From NCBI RefSeq assembly GCF_035222375.1, contig NC_085887.1, positions 2,827,501-2,891,500 on the forward strand: DNA of 64,000 bases, given 5' to 3'. The notes beneath the pieces were generated by a model. That model saw only the letters and a program-made list of their open reading frames with translations. It ran no database searches and was not told where the DNA came from. This DNA comes from Podospora pseudocomata. Its lineage: Eukaryota; Ascomycota; Sordariomycetes; Sordariales; Podosporaceae. Made by a program: the position numbers and the translations under genes. Shown one piece after another: positions 10,908-21,341 of this stretch (position 1 is its first letter; each line of letters begins with the position of its first letter).

Positions 10908-11465
10908 GATTTGTTCCCTGTAGCGGACTGGTAGTGTATCGTTGATCGCACAAAGTGGTGGAGCGTGTGGTTGGTATTATCACCCGAAATAGTCTGCTCG
11001 TGGACAAGGATGTAGCGGTGAATTCGGAACAGATGTTGGACAGGCAAATGCTTCTTTCAATCGCCTGCTCCAAAGTCCAGGCGCATCTCGAAATTTTGGC
11101 GGGGTCTGGAGGCAGAATGCTCACCGCCCGCTATTGGTCAGCCACACCAGCTCCCAGCAACCGATTGGCGCCACAGTAAGGTGGACCTGCCAAGGCTGGA
11201 TGCCGCTAGCTCCATTACGTCGCAAGCACGGCTACCTAGCTGACCTTGCAGGGGTGGACTGGTGGTGAGGCGGCGGGCATCCATCCAGGTTGGATTTAGA
11301 GAGCTGCAACCACGACTGCTTCCCAACGCTATAACCAATACCAACAGCATCCATTTCACGAGCCATATCCGCGACGACCTTGCCGTACCATCTTGATCGA
11401 CCGGGGACTCTCAACTTACAATCACCCCCTTCCAACCAACAGCATCCACGCAACACGCAGTCACA
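10908..11465. promoter_or_regulatory. Divergent promoter region shared by SOF1 and RPN6
   Basis: The 558 bp between the two divergent start codons must contain both promoters. It is GC-balanced, with pyrimidine stretches just before the RPN6 ATG. I recognise no specific factor site. Confidence 0.5.
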
Positions 11466-12854
11466 ATGGCGCAAGGCGACTCCGAGAGGGTGCGCGAGGC
11501 TCAGAAGCTCGCCCCAGTCAATCCCCAGAAAGCTATCGAACTTTACAAGGAGATTATCTCCCAACCGCCATCCATAAACTCCGAGGCCGCTATTCGGGAA
11601 TATGAGACTGCCCTTATCAGCCTGGGAGAGCTCTACCGCGACCAACAGTGAGCCCCTCGTTGGCAGCCTTCATGCGGGAACTGCTCGTCTGACCCTAACT
11701 AGGAACACACACGAGCTCGTGGGTCTCGTAACCACAAGCCGGACAGTTCTGTCTTCGTTTGCCAAGGCAAAGACAGCCAAGTTGGGTATGTAGCTGGGTC
11801 ATAGGAGGCTTGCTTGTTGACCAGAAACTGACCTCACGCCCCACCAGTCCGCCAGCTCCTCGACCTTTTCGATGCCATCCCCAACTCCCTCGAAACCCAG
11901 ATCGCCGTCACAAAATCTTGCATAGAATGGGCCACCTCCGAGAGACGAAGCTTCCTCCGACAAAACCTCGAGACCCGCCTTGTTGCCCTGTACATGAAGA
12001 AGCAAGCGTACTATGATGCTCTTACACTCATCAACGGCCTCCTCAAGGAGCTCAAGCGCATGGACGACAAGCTTGTCCTCGTCGAAGTCCAACTCCTCGA
12101 GTCTAGAGTGTACCACGCCCTCGGCAACATCTCCAAAGCCCGCGCCGCCCTCACCAGCGCTCGTACCTCTGCCGCCTCAGTCTACACCCCCCCTCTCCTC
12201 CAAGCCAACCTCGACATGCAGTCCGGCATGCTCCACGCTGAAGATAAGGACTTTCAGACGGCATTCTCCTACTTCATCGAGGCCCTCGACGGCTACCACT
12301 CCCAAGACGAGGCCTCCCGCGCCCAGGCTGCGCTGCAGTACATGCTCCTCTGCAAGATCATGCTCAACCTCGCCGACGACGTCAATCAGCTCATGACCAG
12401 TAAGCAGGCCCAGAAATACGCCGGCAAGTCCCTCGAGGCTATGAAGGCCATCGCCCGCGCGCACTCTAACCGCTCACTGGAGGAGTACGAGCGTGCCCTG
12501 GGTACCTACAAGTGGGAGCTGGCGAGCGATGGATTTGTCCGGAACCATCTGAGGAGGCTGTACGATGCCATGCTCGAGCAGAACCTTATCAAGGTCATCG
12601 AGCCGTTCAGCCGGGTTGAGATTGACCACATTGCCAAGATGGTCAGCTTGGACAAGGAGCAGGTGGAGAGGAAGCTGTCGCAGATGATTCTGGACAAGGT
12701 GATTATTGGTGTGCTGGATCAGGGGGCGGGGTGCTTGATTATTTATGACGAGACGCATCGGGATGAGGCGTATGATGCGGCGTTGGCGACGATTGAAAAG
12801 TTGAGCAATGTGGTGGATGTGCTTTACACCAACCAGGCTTCGCTTTTGGAGTAG
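11466..12854 (+). CDS. RPN6: 26S proteasome lid subunit Rpn6 (PSMD11)
   Basis: Lid subunit that clamps the 19S regulatory particle to the 20S core. Exons: 11466-11647, 11703-11785 and 11848-12854, giving 423 residues, close to the yeast length. The N-terminal helical repeats begin AQKLAPVNPQKAIELYKEII. The middle shows KSCIEWATSERRSFLRQNLE and LLESRVYHALGNISKARAAL. The C-terminal PCI domain includes HLRRLYDAMLEQNLIKVIEP and the winged-helix segment FSRVEIDHIAKMV followed by KVIIGVLDQGAGCLIIYD. All splice sites are canonical GT-AG, and phases 2 and 1 are consistent at both introns. The only in-frame start is the ATG at 11466, in the good context TCACAATGGC. Confidence 0.96.
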
Positions 12855-13316
12855 GTTGGCTTTTCAAGAGGGAAGAGGTGGAATTGCTGTAATATCACTA
12901 CACTAGGTTAGGGTGAGGAGGTACTTGACAGAGAACGCACTCTTAGAGAAAGGGTTGTGAAATTGAGAATCAAGCGTTGATCGTGAGGGGTATTTGATTT
13001 GTGATACAGATATGAACAGACAGTGAGTGTACGATCAATGCCAAGGTGGCCTGGTTTGACGCAACGTAAGAAAACAAAACATTTCATTCATGTGGTATCT
13101 TTGACGCTTTCCTTTTCCTCCCATGTTCTGATCCTGACAACCAGAATCCTAACTTGACCCAACAAACAATGTTAAAAGAAATAAAAAAAGAAAGAAACAG
13201 CAACCTTGGTATCTCCCTGTTTGGTCCGTTATACTACCCAGCAGTATTCCCTTATCCCTCTTCCATCTGATATCCTGACTCGCATATTTCCAACACTTTC
13301 TCAACTATCCCAACAA
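12855..13316. other. Convergent intergenic region (RPN6 / AT-hook gene)
   Basis: 462 bp of 3' flank for two convergent genes, A-rich near 13170-13200. No gene seen. Confidence 0.5.
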
Positions 13317-16300
13317 TCACCTCCTGCTCCTCTCTTTCCTCTTCGGCTTTTCAACCTTATACTTCTTCCCCCCACCAGCAAACACCCCTCCAAGGCTAAA
13401 CCACCCCCTCTTTTTCCTCTCCCTCTCCTTCTTTACCTCCTCCCTTTTCCTCCTCCGTTCCTCCATCCCCTTCCTATCCCGTCTTCTCATCTCCCCTATC
13501 AGCACAGCAAATAACATCCGTACAAGCTCCCACTCCGTCCATTTATCTTCTTCTCCTCGGGTGTGCAAGACAACATGTTTGTAGTACTCTACTATCTGCA
13601 AGTGCCAGACCTCAATCGTCATTGCTTCTTGTGGTTCCCCGATTGAGGGGACGAGACCGACGTAGGATTTTGAGACGTCGGATAAGGGGAGAATGGGGAG
13701 GCGGTGTTGGCGGTGGAGGGTGAGGCATTGGTCTAGGAGTTCCCAGTTGGGGATTCCCCATCCTTTAAGGGGGTCATTTGGGGGGGGAGAGGTGGTGGTG
13801 GGGACGAGGGAGGAGAGGAGAGAAAGGGGGTTGGGGAGGGAGGGGAGGGAGAATTTGGGGAAGAAGGATTGGGGGGGTTCTTCTTCTTCTTGCTCTTGTT
13901 CATGGCCGTGTTCGCCCTGTTGATGATGATCATGGTCGTCTTCTTGGTTGTAATCGCCATGGTCATAGTCATCCTCGTGATCGTAGTCACCCTCCTGAGC
14001 GTAGGTGCCCTGTTGATGGTGATCGTAATCTCCCTCTTCTTCCTCATCCGAGTAACCCTCTTCCTCAACAGGCTCAAGATCCCTCCCCTGGTAATCACGT
14101 TGCCGAGGCTGATACGGTTCATACCGCTGCTGGTCCTGTTCAGACAGAGGAGGGGTAGGCTCTTGGTCCCTGTCTTCACCATCCTCATCGTAATGACCCT
14201 GATCAGGCTCCTGCTCCCCAATTGCCTCCCAATCCAGCTCTGACGGCTGCTCCTCCACTTCCCGGCCATACCCCTCCCACGTAGCCCCCCTCGGTCTCTG
14301 TTCCGGTTCTTGCGCCTTGGCCTGATGAAGTCTCTGCTCAAACGACGCCTTCCCATAGTGCAGCGGCGGTCCCAACTCTTGTGCCCTCCAACCCTGCCGG
14401 TCCTGCTGCTCTCTCAACTCCCGATCTTTTCGCTGCTGAGAGGTATCCGAGAAAGGATCAGCTTGCCGCCCATTCTCTTCCTCTTCACTGGCTTCAGGCT
14501 GTGGCTCAGGAAGCTCAGGGTAGCTAACCACCGGCTCCTCACGACGGTTGTCCGCCCCAGTCCGCTCACCAATTCCACCTTCTCCAGCACCTTGCTTCTG
14601 ACTCCGAGATTGCCTCGTCTTCTGCGATGAGTTTGCCCGCCTCTCGCGCGGCAACGGCGAGAGCGTACTACTCGTAAACTCGACAACCGGCCCGGGAGTC
14701 CTCCCCTTGAGCGGCGATCGAAACGAGGATTTGGCAGGAGACGCCGCTCGGTTCGGCTCATGTCTCGGGGGCGTAGTTTTTGGACTAGAAAAAACCTCGG
14801 CCGAGATTTGTTGACCGTTCTGAGCCCGTACCCGCTGCCGACGTTTCTTTTGAGGCTCAATCAACTGACGGCTTTCCTCAAAGAAGCGGCCGACTTGGCT
14901 GTTGTCTGGGTTGAGCACATTGGTGGTGGCCGGGGGGGCTGCTGCTTTGGCGGGCCCTGTCTGTGGTTGGAAGAGGGTGTTTTCTCCAAATTCTCGTCTG
15001 CGGGGCGCAAAGTTTCGAAGCTGGGGGATCTTATTCGGTTTCTCTTGAGGCTCGACGGGAGAGGGGGGCCGAGGGGCGGGGATGGGCGCTCGTTCTGGCT
15101 CTTTGCCCTTGGCCCGAATGCTCGTCTTTGCTTGATCGGCCGTGTTATCCGTCCGAGAAGTGGATGGCTGAGTTGTAGACGGCTGCGCTGCAGACGGCTG
15201 AGATGCAGAGGGTTGCGATGTTGAAGGCTGCAATGCAATTGACTGCAATGCAAATGACTGCGATGTAGAGGCTGCTGTCATCTGCTCCTTCGCCTTCCTC
15301 TGACCTTCCGTGATCCTGGCCAACCGCTTCTCCATGATCTCCTGAGCACGAGCGGAAGTGGACCTCCGTCCTCTGTCCTTTTCCTTGCCTTTTAAACCGC
15401 CATCGATGCTTTCAAGGCTATCATCATGTGCGCCAGACGGCACCTCCACGTTCTGCGAAGCATTCCCGAAACCCGGTTGCTTCTCAGTGACTGCTTCAGC
15501 AGTAACACTTTCATTTTGCTGTTCCTCAATCTCCACCAAATGAGCAAACAAGCTATTATCCGGTTGTCGCAGCTTCTTCCGTTCCTTTTGTTGCTGTTGC
15601 ACCAGGTTGTTGGCTGGCTCTCGCCGCGATGGCTTGAACAACCCCATACCGGGCGTCTCTTGGCCAGGCAACAAGACTGGTGATGAAAAAAAGCCGCTCA
15701 GATTGGTCCTCGCCGGAGCTGGGGTGGGTTTGACGGCCGGCCGCTTGTCAAGCTGTTCCAGAATAGAACTGGACTCTTGTTCGATTTCATAAGCGTCATC
15801 AATCTGAGAATTCCGTGAAGAGCGAAGCTGATTTTCTTGGCCATCCCTCTGTTGTTGACGGCTGATACTCCTCCCCAGAGTCGGGATCTTGCTGCTCTGC
15901 CGGGACTCAACAACAGGTGCTTTGATCTGCGGGGGCACCACTCTTGGAGCGAAAGGGGTGACGCCACCAGCCTCGAGCCAGAAATCAGCATCATCTTCCT
16001 CTTCCTGAGCCGGCTGCTCTGGTTGCTGTGTGTTAACAGGGTCCATAGTGAAAGGCTCCGGTTCAGGCTGGGGTGTCGGTTTTTTGGCAGGCAGACGAGT
16101 CGCTTTTTGTTGTGGTCTCCTGTCTGTAGTCTCGTGATTTCGGCTAGAAGTAAACGACCCCCGGAAACCAAAATTGCTTGTGCGCGCAGGCTCGGCTCGC
16201 TCTTGAGCCCGACGTCGTGCTGGTTCAGCGATCGCAGAATTGGGAGCGCTAACGGTAGCTTCTGGGTCAACCTCAGGCTCACTAAAACGTGCCTCACGCC

Positions 16301-19300
16301 CAGAACTTCTTCTACTTGGGGTCTCCTGAAGATCCTCCTCGGGTTCCTCCTCAGGCTCCTGCTCAGGTTCTGGCCTGGGATTCGAAATCCGGGTGGGTGA
16401 CAAACTCTTGGCTGTTTCGGCAACAAAATTCTTAATCTGCTGCAGTCCTCTAAACCAAGGTCGGTCCTGCTGCTTCTCCTGGGCGGTGTCAGTACGCTGC
16501 GGCGACGGGGAGCGGGTGGCTCGGGGCTGTGAGATAAAGGGCGCGGGGGACTGGCTCGACTTCTCAAACGATCCCCGAAATGGACTCCGCAGTACACTGT
16601 CTCTCCCTGGGGGCGAGGGCGGATCGGATGTCACAAGCTGCAAAACTCGGCCGGCACGTACTATGGGTGAAAGGCTAGGCCGGGGCTGCGATCCTGGGGG
16701 CGCTAGGTTTAGTGACTGTACATTCAAGTCTGTTCTCGGTAGAGGTGCCACGTCCGACAGCTGATCGGCTGGGGTTTCGTTCGACTTTGTTCTGGTGTGC
16801 TGCGGCAGGCGGGCAACAGGGACCGGCGGGCTAGGGTCACTGGCAGGTGGGGAAGAGGGCATCTCGACCTGAACATTCGGCTGTGCGGGTTGGTTGGGTG
16901 AAACGTTCCCTGCATCTTCGTCTACGCCATCGCCTTCAGCCTCGGAGGGTATTGGGGATGGTGTCTCATCAGGTGTCAACAGCCTATTCGATTCAAGGTG
17001 GGGGATGGAGTGATTCACTGGTGAAGGCCGCTCAATAGACGGCTGGATTGGGTGGCTCGCGGCCTGCGCTTCCTCTTCCCCTCCGTCATTGTCCGGTTCC
17101 TCCTCTCTTTCTCCATCGCGCACTTCGTCGTCATGTTGCTCTTCAAGCTGCGGTTCAACGTGTTGGCCTGGAGTTGCAGCGGCATACACTTCATCGGGCA
17201 AGGTAGAGAAGGAATCCCCTTCTCCACTCAGGTTTGATGTGTCGGCAGGCGATGGTTCCTGCGTTGTGTTGGCCGAATCTGTCCGTTGACGAGCAGCCTT
17301 GCGGATCAACTTCCCGAGTAGTGACTTTGGCTTCTTTATTGGCTTCGGCTTTTCTGGAACTCGGTTCCACCAAGCATCGGAGTCGTCTGCGGGTTCATCC
17401 TCGGCTTCGACTTCAGCTCGGATTTCGACCTCACTGGGACGGGGTGGCAATCGTTTGTAAGGTCGTTTGTAAGGCTTGGGTTGCTCCCGGTCTGGTTCTT
17501 GTCCTGGGTCATCTTGCTGCTCGGTTGCTGAATATCCTGAGGTCTCGGCCCATTGTCTTTCTGGCTGCACATCCTGGTCCGGCTCAGGTTGCGGAACAGG
17601 CCCATCACTGAACTCAAAGTCTGGGTCGGGCCTCGACCTAGAGTACTGTTCTTTCTGTGACGGTTCTTCAGACGCTTGTTTCGGTTCCTCAGACTCATGC
17701 CTGGGTTCCTCGCTTTCTTGTCGTGGCTCCTCAGACTCTCGCCTTGGCTCCTCGCTGTATCGCCTGGGCTCTTCAGAACCTTGCCTTGGCTCCGCGCTCT
17801 GTTCCCTAGACTCGTCACTAAAAAAATCAGGATCAAATGATCTGCTCTTCACTTCAAAGGAAGAAGTGTCAGCTTTCTGCACTGGTCCAATGCTAGAACC
17901 AAAACCAACCACCTCCCTCCGCATAACAGCTGCCCTCTCAGCAGCCTTTGCTTCTTGTTGTCCAACAGGGGAGCTGGAAGCAGACTCGCTTCTCCTCTCA
18001 GCAGCCGTGTTCTCACCCGGCAAAATGCTGAAATCAAAATCAAAGTTCTTCCGTGGTGGAGTGGGGGATTTTTGAATGCTTTGTCCGAAATCGAGTCCCT
18101 CCAGTTGCTCAGCATGAGAAGATGCAGCAGGTTTCTCAGGCCCGACACTGAAGTTGAAATTGGTCTCCCTTCGTCGGCGCACAGAAGGCATTTGAGTGCT
18201 CTGTCCAGGGTGAAAACTAGAACCAAAGTCAAATGGCTTCCTTGGCTCAGCAGCTTCCAGTTGAGATGTCCGCCCTGGCCCGACACTAAACCCGAAATCA
18301 TGCTTTTCCCCTGTCTCTTGTACTGCCTCTTGTGAGCCCTCCCTAGCCGCAGTCCCTCGACCCTGCCTAAGATAGTCGATACCATTCTTAATAATGACTT
18401 TTGTGGCTTCACCGAGCTCTTCCTCTTGCTGTTGTTCCTGCCCGGCCATCATACTGGAATTCATCAGAGACCTGAGCTCGGCAAGCGGGACCTCTGTAAA
18501 GTCCTCCGCTCCCGCCATGGTATCCTGAGCATCCCCCAAATCACGAACCGGACTTGTCATGTAATCGCCCTCATCGTAATCGTCCTCGGGTCCATCGTGC
18601 ATGTCGCCCCACTCTCCTTGTTCATCGAAATCACCTTCGGAGTGCTCGGGTTGTGGTTGTTGTTCCGGCTCTGGGGACGGTTCTGCTTCAGGCTCGGGTT
18701 CTGGTGCTGGTGATGGTTCCTTCGGGGGAGATCGATTGCTTAAACTCGTCCGGAGTCTCTGCGCGGCAGGCGACGAAAGGGTCCCAAGCCAGATATCATC
18801 CTCCATGTCGCCTGCACCATCATCGTCGTGAACCTCCCCTGCCGTAAATTGATCCCGGCCGAAAAAGTCATGTTGTACTGGTGGTAATCTCGAAGCGTTG
18901 TCCTGCTGTAGTATTTCCGCAATGCTGCCCATATTCATCTCGGCAGGAACCTGACTCTTCCGCGGCCGTCCTCTTTTTCTCGGCTGGGTATCCTCTTTTG
19001 CGGGTGTCATCGACTTTCGTTTCGCCGGCCTCTTCAACAGGCTGACGGGTCGCGGCGTCGCCTCGATATGTTCCAGCGCATCTTCGTCTAGTGGCTGCTG
19101 CTTCTGAGGGGACTTTTGTGGCGATCGAGACGTGCCTCTCGCAACAACAGCCTTCGCTCCCGGTGTACCAGGTCGTTTTCGTCGCGTCGTAGGTACCGGC
19201 GTCCCAGATTTCCGTGGCCGACCTCTCCTCCGCGGCGTCACGCCCTCATCATCACTCAGACCGCGCACCGGCACCACGGTAGTGGTAACATCCCCTCCTC

Positions 19301-19601
19301 CCCTCATAACTCCCCGTTTCGGCGTCGGCGATTGGAAAAGCCGGCGCTTTATGCCCTTTGTATTCTTCACCTCGTCCTCAGCCTGGACAGTCACCAGCAG
19401 CCTCTGTGGCGAAACGGGGCTGCCAATGTCGAGCTCAAAGGTTCGTTTCCTAGGCGATCTCGCAATGGATAAAAGTCGCGCGGCGGGTTGGGCTCGTGGT
19501 TTGACGCGCGACGGCGGCAGCATCGGTGGGCTGAGAATCGGATCTATTAGCGGGTCGGGTGAAGATCCCAGGTTCAGCGTTATGGTGTGTTCTTCATCCA
19601 T
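13317..19601 (-). CDS. Giant AT-hook protein, mostly disordered, with several internal repeat families
   Basis: A single uninterrupted frame of 2094 codons. Two AT-hooks are clear: RRRGRPRKS near residue 124 and KRGRPRKS near 209, so the protein should bind the minor groove of AT-rich DNA in the nucleus. Most of the rest is low-complexity and charged. Three repeat families stand out: an aromatic F-x-F-S/G-x-x-G/P motif (DFGFSVGP, NFNFSVGP, FDFDFSILPGEN, VGFGSSIGP) between about residues 430 and 700; SEEPRxE units near residues 600-650; and STSQPS-type units later. Acidic and Asp/His/Tyr-rich segments precede a more ordered C-terminus of about 150 residues (WGIPNWELLDQCLTLHRQHR, EVWHLQIVEYYKHVVLHTRG) that ends in a Lys/Arg tail. 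The ordered C-terminus looks like a conserved fungal domain that I cannot name. A chromatin or chromosome-structure role is inference. Confidence 0.85.
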   Translation of the reverse strand: MDEEHTITLNLGSSPDPLIDPILSPPMLPPSRVKPRAQPAARLLSIARSPRKRTFELDIGSPVSPQRLLVTVQAEDEVKNTKGIKRRLFQSPTPKRGVMRGGGDVTTTVVPVRGLSDDEGVTPRRRGRPRKSGTPVPTTRRKRPGTPGAKAVVARGTSRSPQKSPQKQQPLDEDALEHIEATPRPVSLLKRPAKRKSMTPAKEDTQPRKRGRPRKSQVPAEMNMGSIAEILQQDNASRLPPVQHDFFGRDQFTAGEVHDDDGAGDMEDDIWLGTLSSPAAQRLRTSLSNRSPPKEPSPAPEPEPEAEPSPEPEQQPQPEHSEGDFDEQGEWGDMHDGPEDDYDEGDYMTSPVRDLGDAQDTMAGAEDFTEVPLAELRSLMNSSMMAGQEQQQEEELGEATKVIIKNGIDYLRQGRGTAAREGSQEAVQETGEKHDFGFSVGPGRTSQLEAAEPRKPFDFGSSFHPGQSTQMPSVRRRRETNFNFSVGPEKPAASSHAEQLEGLDFGQSIQKSPTPPRKNFDFDFSILPGENTAAERRSESASSSPVGQQEAKAAERAAVMRREVVGFGSSIGPVQKADTSSFEVKSRSFDPDFFSDESREQSAEPRQGSEEPRRYSEEPRRESEEPRQESEEPRHESEEPKQASEEPSQKEQYSRSRPDPDFEFSDGPVPQPEPDQDVQPERQWAETSGYSATEQQDDPGQEPDREQPKPYKRPYKRLPPRPSEVEIRAEVEAEDEPADDSDAWWNRVPEKPKPIKKPKSLLGKLIRKAARQRTDSANTTQEPSPADTSNLSGEGDSFSTLPDEVYAAATPGQHVEPQLEEQHDDEVRDGEREEEPDNDGGEEEAQAASHPIQPSIERPSPVNHSIPHLESNRLLTPDETPSPIPSEAEGDGVDEDAGNVSPNQPAQPNVQVEMPSSPPASDPSPPVPVARLPQHTRTKSNETPADQLSDVAPLPRTDLNVQSLNLAPPGSQPRPSLSPIVRAGRVLQLVTSDPPSPPGRDSVLRSPFRGSFEKSSQSPAPFISQPRATRSPSPQRTDTAQEKQQDRPWFRGLQQIKNFVAETAKSLSPTRISNPRPEPEQEPEEEPEEDLQETPSRRSSGREARFSEPEVDPEATVSAPNSAIAEPARRRAQERAEPARTSNFGFRGSFTSSRNHETTDRRPQQKATRLPAKKPTPQPEPEPFTMDPVNTQQPEQPAQEEEDDADFWLEAGGVTPFAPRVVPPQIKAPVVESRQSSKIPTLGRSISRQQQRDGQENQLRSSRNSQIDDAYEIEQESSSILEQLDKRPAVKPTPAPARTNLSGFFSSPVLLPGQETPGMGLFKPSRREPANNLVQQQQKERKKLRQPDNSLFAHLVEIEEQQNESVTAEAVTEKQPGFGNASQNVEVPSGAHDDSLESIDGGLKGKEKDRGRRSTSARAQEIMEKRLARITEGQRKAKEQMTAASTSQSFALQSIALQPSTSQPSASQPSAAQPSTTQPSTSRTDNTADQAKTSIRAKGKEPERAPIPAPRPPSPVEPQEKPNKIPQLRNFAPRRREFGENTLFQPQTGPAKAAAPPATTNVLNPDNSQVGRFFEESRQLIEPQKKRRQRVRAQNGQQISAEVFSSPKTTPPRHEPNRAASPAKSSFRSPLKGRTPGPVVEFTSSTLSPLPRERRANSSQKTRQSRSQKQGAGEGGIGERTGADNRREEPVVSYPELPEPQPEASEEEENGRQADPFSDTSQQRKDRELREQQDRQGWRAQELGPPLHYGKASFEQRLHQAKAQEPEQRPRGATWEGYGREVEEQPSELDWEAIGEQEPDQGHYDEDGEDRDQEPTPPLSEQDQQRYEPYQPRQRDYQGRDLEPVEEEGYSDEEEEGDYDHHQQGTYAQEGDYDHEDDYDHGDYNQEDDHDHHQQGEHGHEQEQEEEEPPQSFFPKFSLPSLPNPLSLLSSLVPTTTSPPPNDPLKGWGIPNWELLDQCLTLHRQHRLPILPLSDVSKSYVGLVPSIGEPQEAMTIEVWHLQIVEYYKHVVLHTRGEEDKWTEWELVRMLFAVLIGEMRRRDRKGMEERRRKREEVKKERERKKRGWFSLGGVFAGGGKKYKVEKPKRKERSRR
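17560..18320 (-). repeat. Coding repeats in the AT-hook gene (FxFSxGP motifs and SEEPR units)
   Basis: Read on the minus strand, this part encodes about six spaced copies of an aromatic motif of the form (D/N)F(G/N/D)F/S-S-(V/I/F)-(G/L)P, each followed by a polar linker. It also encodes six or seven back-to-back SEEPR(R/Q/H)(E/Y) units at about 17660-17815. Spacing between the aromatic motifs is irregular, so they look like short linear binding motifs rather than a folded repeat. Confidence 0.7.
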
Positions 19602-20469
19602 GTCCGCGGTCGTCGCAAATTTGCCGCGGGCGAGGGCGTCCAGAAATAATAATCATGGGGGCAGGGGCAGACGCATGGACATGCAAGCCCACGCACGACC
19701 TGCGTGTGTGTGTGTGTGTTGTCTCTCCCAAAAAAAAATATACCAAAATTTAGACACCACCCCGCCTAATGAGGGCCACCGTTTAACGCGTCGATATAAT
19801 GGGTATGGGATGGAAATGATGGTTTGAATGCGACAAGCTGCGCTTCCTATCGGTGTGTCCTGTGCGCGCACAGTTACATCCGACCAGGTACCAACCGTGT
19901 CTATTTACTTGTTGCCTGATTAGGCTAAGCCTTTTGATGGGTTTCTCCAATCAAAACATGTGGCTGTCTTCGACAAGAATACCCCAGGTCTTGGCCAAAT
20001 TTCGGGATAACTTTATGCCCTCTTAATGCCGTGCAGACGTCATTGTCAGCACTTCCTATCCGTATCTCCCTCCTTTTCTGAAAAGAAGATGCAGATGCGG
20101 CCACTTCTCTTCTTGCAGCAACGCTAGAAAATGGGAGCCCAAAGCTGAGCAAATCATTCATTACTAATCTTTGTCGCATCTTGAAGGTCTCGAGAACTAA
20201 AGCGCGCCCTTCGAGTTGTTCTTCAACATGACGTGATGGGGCTAATGGCGCAACCGGCCGTGTAAGTGGTGAATCGTGTGTTTGACAGAATTTGAATGTA
20301 GCATTGCTTGATAATATCGAGAGGGTGAACCTTTATTTCTAGACAGAATCATAGAATATATATACCTTGACATCCTCATCCATTGGATCCCTTCTGATCA
20401 CCATCTCAACATCCATCTCTGCCACCCACCGCACATATCCCAAGACAGCCCACCACACACCTCACCACC
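19602..20469. promoter_or_regulatory. Divergent intergenic region (AT-hook gene / oxygenase-like gene)
   Basis: 868 bp between divergent starts. It holds a (GT)n run near 19702-19719 and, 106 bp before the oxygenase ATG, the run ATATATATA at 20357-20365, a plausible TATA box for that gene. A C-rich, CACC-containing leader follows. Confidence 0.5.
20357..20365 (+). promoter_or_regulatory. TATA-like box of the oxygenase-like gene
   Basis: A clean alternating AT run about 105 bp upstream of the ATG at 20470, at a spacing common in fungal promoters. Function is inferred from position only. Confidence 0.4.
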
Positions 20470-21341
20470 ATGGCCATCGACCACCTCCCCCCCTCAGGCG
20501 ACGTAACCGCCCCCTCAACTTCTACTCCCCCCCCTCCGACAATTCCCCCCCCTTCAACCTTGCCGACCTCCCCCCCGACTCCCCAACTCCCCCCCGAAAC
20601 TACGGCTCAACCCCCGTCCCAACCCTCATCCACGACGCCCGCCCCAACCTCGCCTCCTTCACCTTAGACCGTGACTCCTTCCAAATCCTCACCTCCCAAC
20701 CCCCTCCCACTTCCGAACCCTCCCTCTTCACCTCCGACACCTCCATCAAAACCCACTACTACCCCGAAATAACCTCCCTCCTCCTCTCCACCATCCCAAA
20801 CGCAACCCATATCCTGATATTCGACCACACCATCCGCCTCCCCTCCCCATCCGCCCCCCGAACCCCCGTTCAGCGCGTCCACATCGATCAAACCGCCCTA
20901 TCCGCCGCCCAGCGCGTAAGGAAACACCTCCCCCCCGACGAGGCCGACAAAATCCTCTCAACCGGCACCCGATACCGCATCATCAACGTCTGGCGGCCCC
21001 TCAACGACGCACCCCTTGAATCCTTCCCCCTCGCTTTTGCCTCCAGCGCAAGTTTACGAGATGAGGAAGTGGTGCCGGTAGAGCACAGGTACACCCAGAC
21101 GGGCTACATAGGGCAGACGGCCGCTATTGCCCATCATCCTGATCAAAAGTGGTATCACCTTTCCGGGATGCAGAACACCGAACGGATTCTCCTGCAGTGT
21201 TTTGACTCGGAGGCGCTAAAGGAAAACAGCGAGGTCAAGGGGGGGAGGGTGGCGCACTCGGCGTTTGAGGATCCACGCACCAGACCGGAGGCCGAGGGGA
21301 GGAGGAGTATCGAGGTGAGGGCTTTGGTTTTTGGTCCTTGA
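20470..21341 (+). CDS. AsaB/CmcJ-family (GA4 desaturase-like) oxygenase, apparent 1-bp frameshift
   Basis: Member of the fungal family named after AsaB and the cephamycin CmcJ protein; such proteins are thought to act in secondary metabolism or detoxification. Family blocks are clear: LNFYSPPSDNSPPFN, RRNYG-type N-terminus, RVHIDQTALSAAQRVR with the conserved His-Asp, RYRIINVWRPL, YTQTGYIGQTAAIAHHPDQK, WYHLSGMQNTERILLQCFDS and the C-terminal VAHSAFEDPRTRPEAEGR. The natural start is the ATG at 20470 (MAIDHLPPSGDVTA). The frame of LNFYSPP is one base off, at a run of five C around 20510-20514; one more C would give GDVTAPLNFY and a 290-residue protein. The second frame stays open upstream only to non-ATG codons. 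It is an assembly indel or a recent inactivating change. No other biosynthetic gene lies nearby. Confidence 0.8.

Noticed and set aside
20367-20469. Upstream extension of the oxygenase frame beginning at 20367
   Set aside because: The first codon there is TTG, not ATG, and the added residues are low-complexity; the ATG at 20470 begins the family-like N-terminus.
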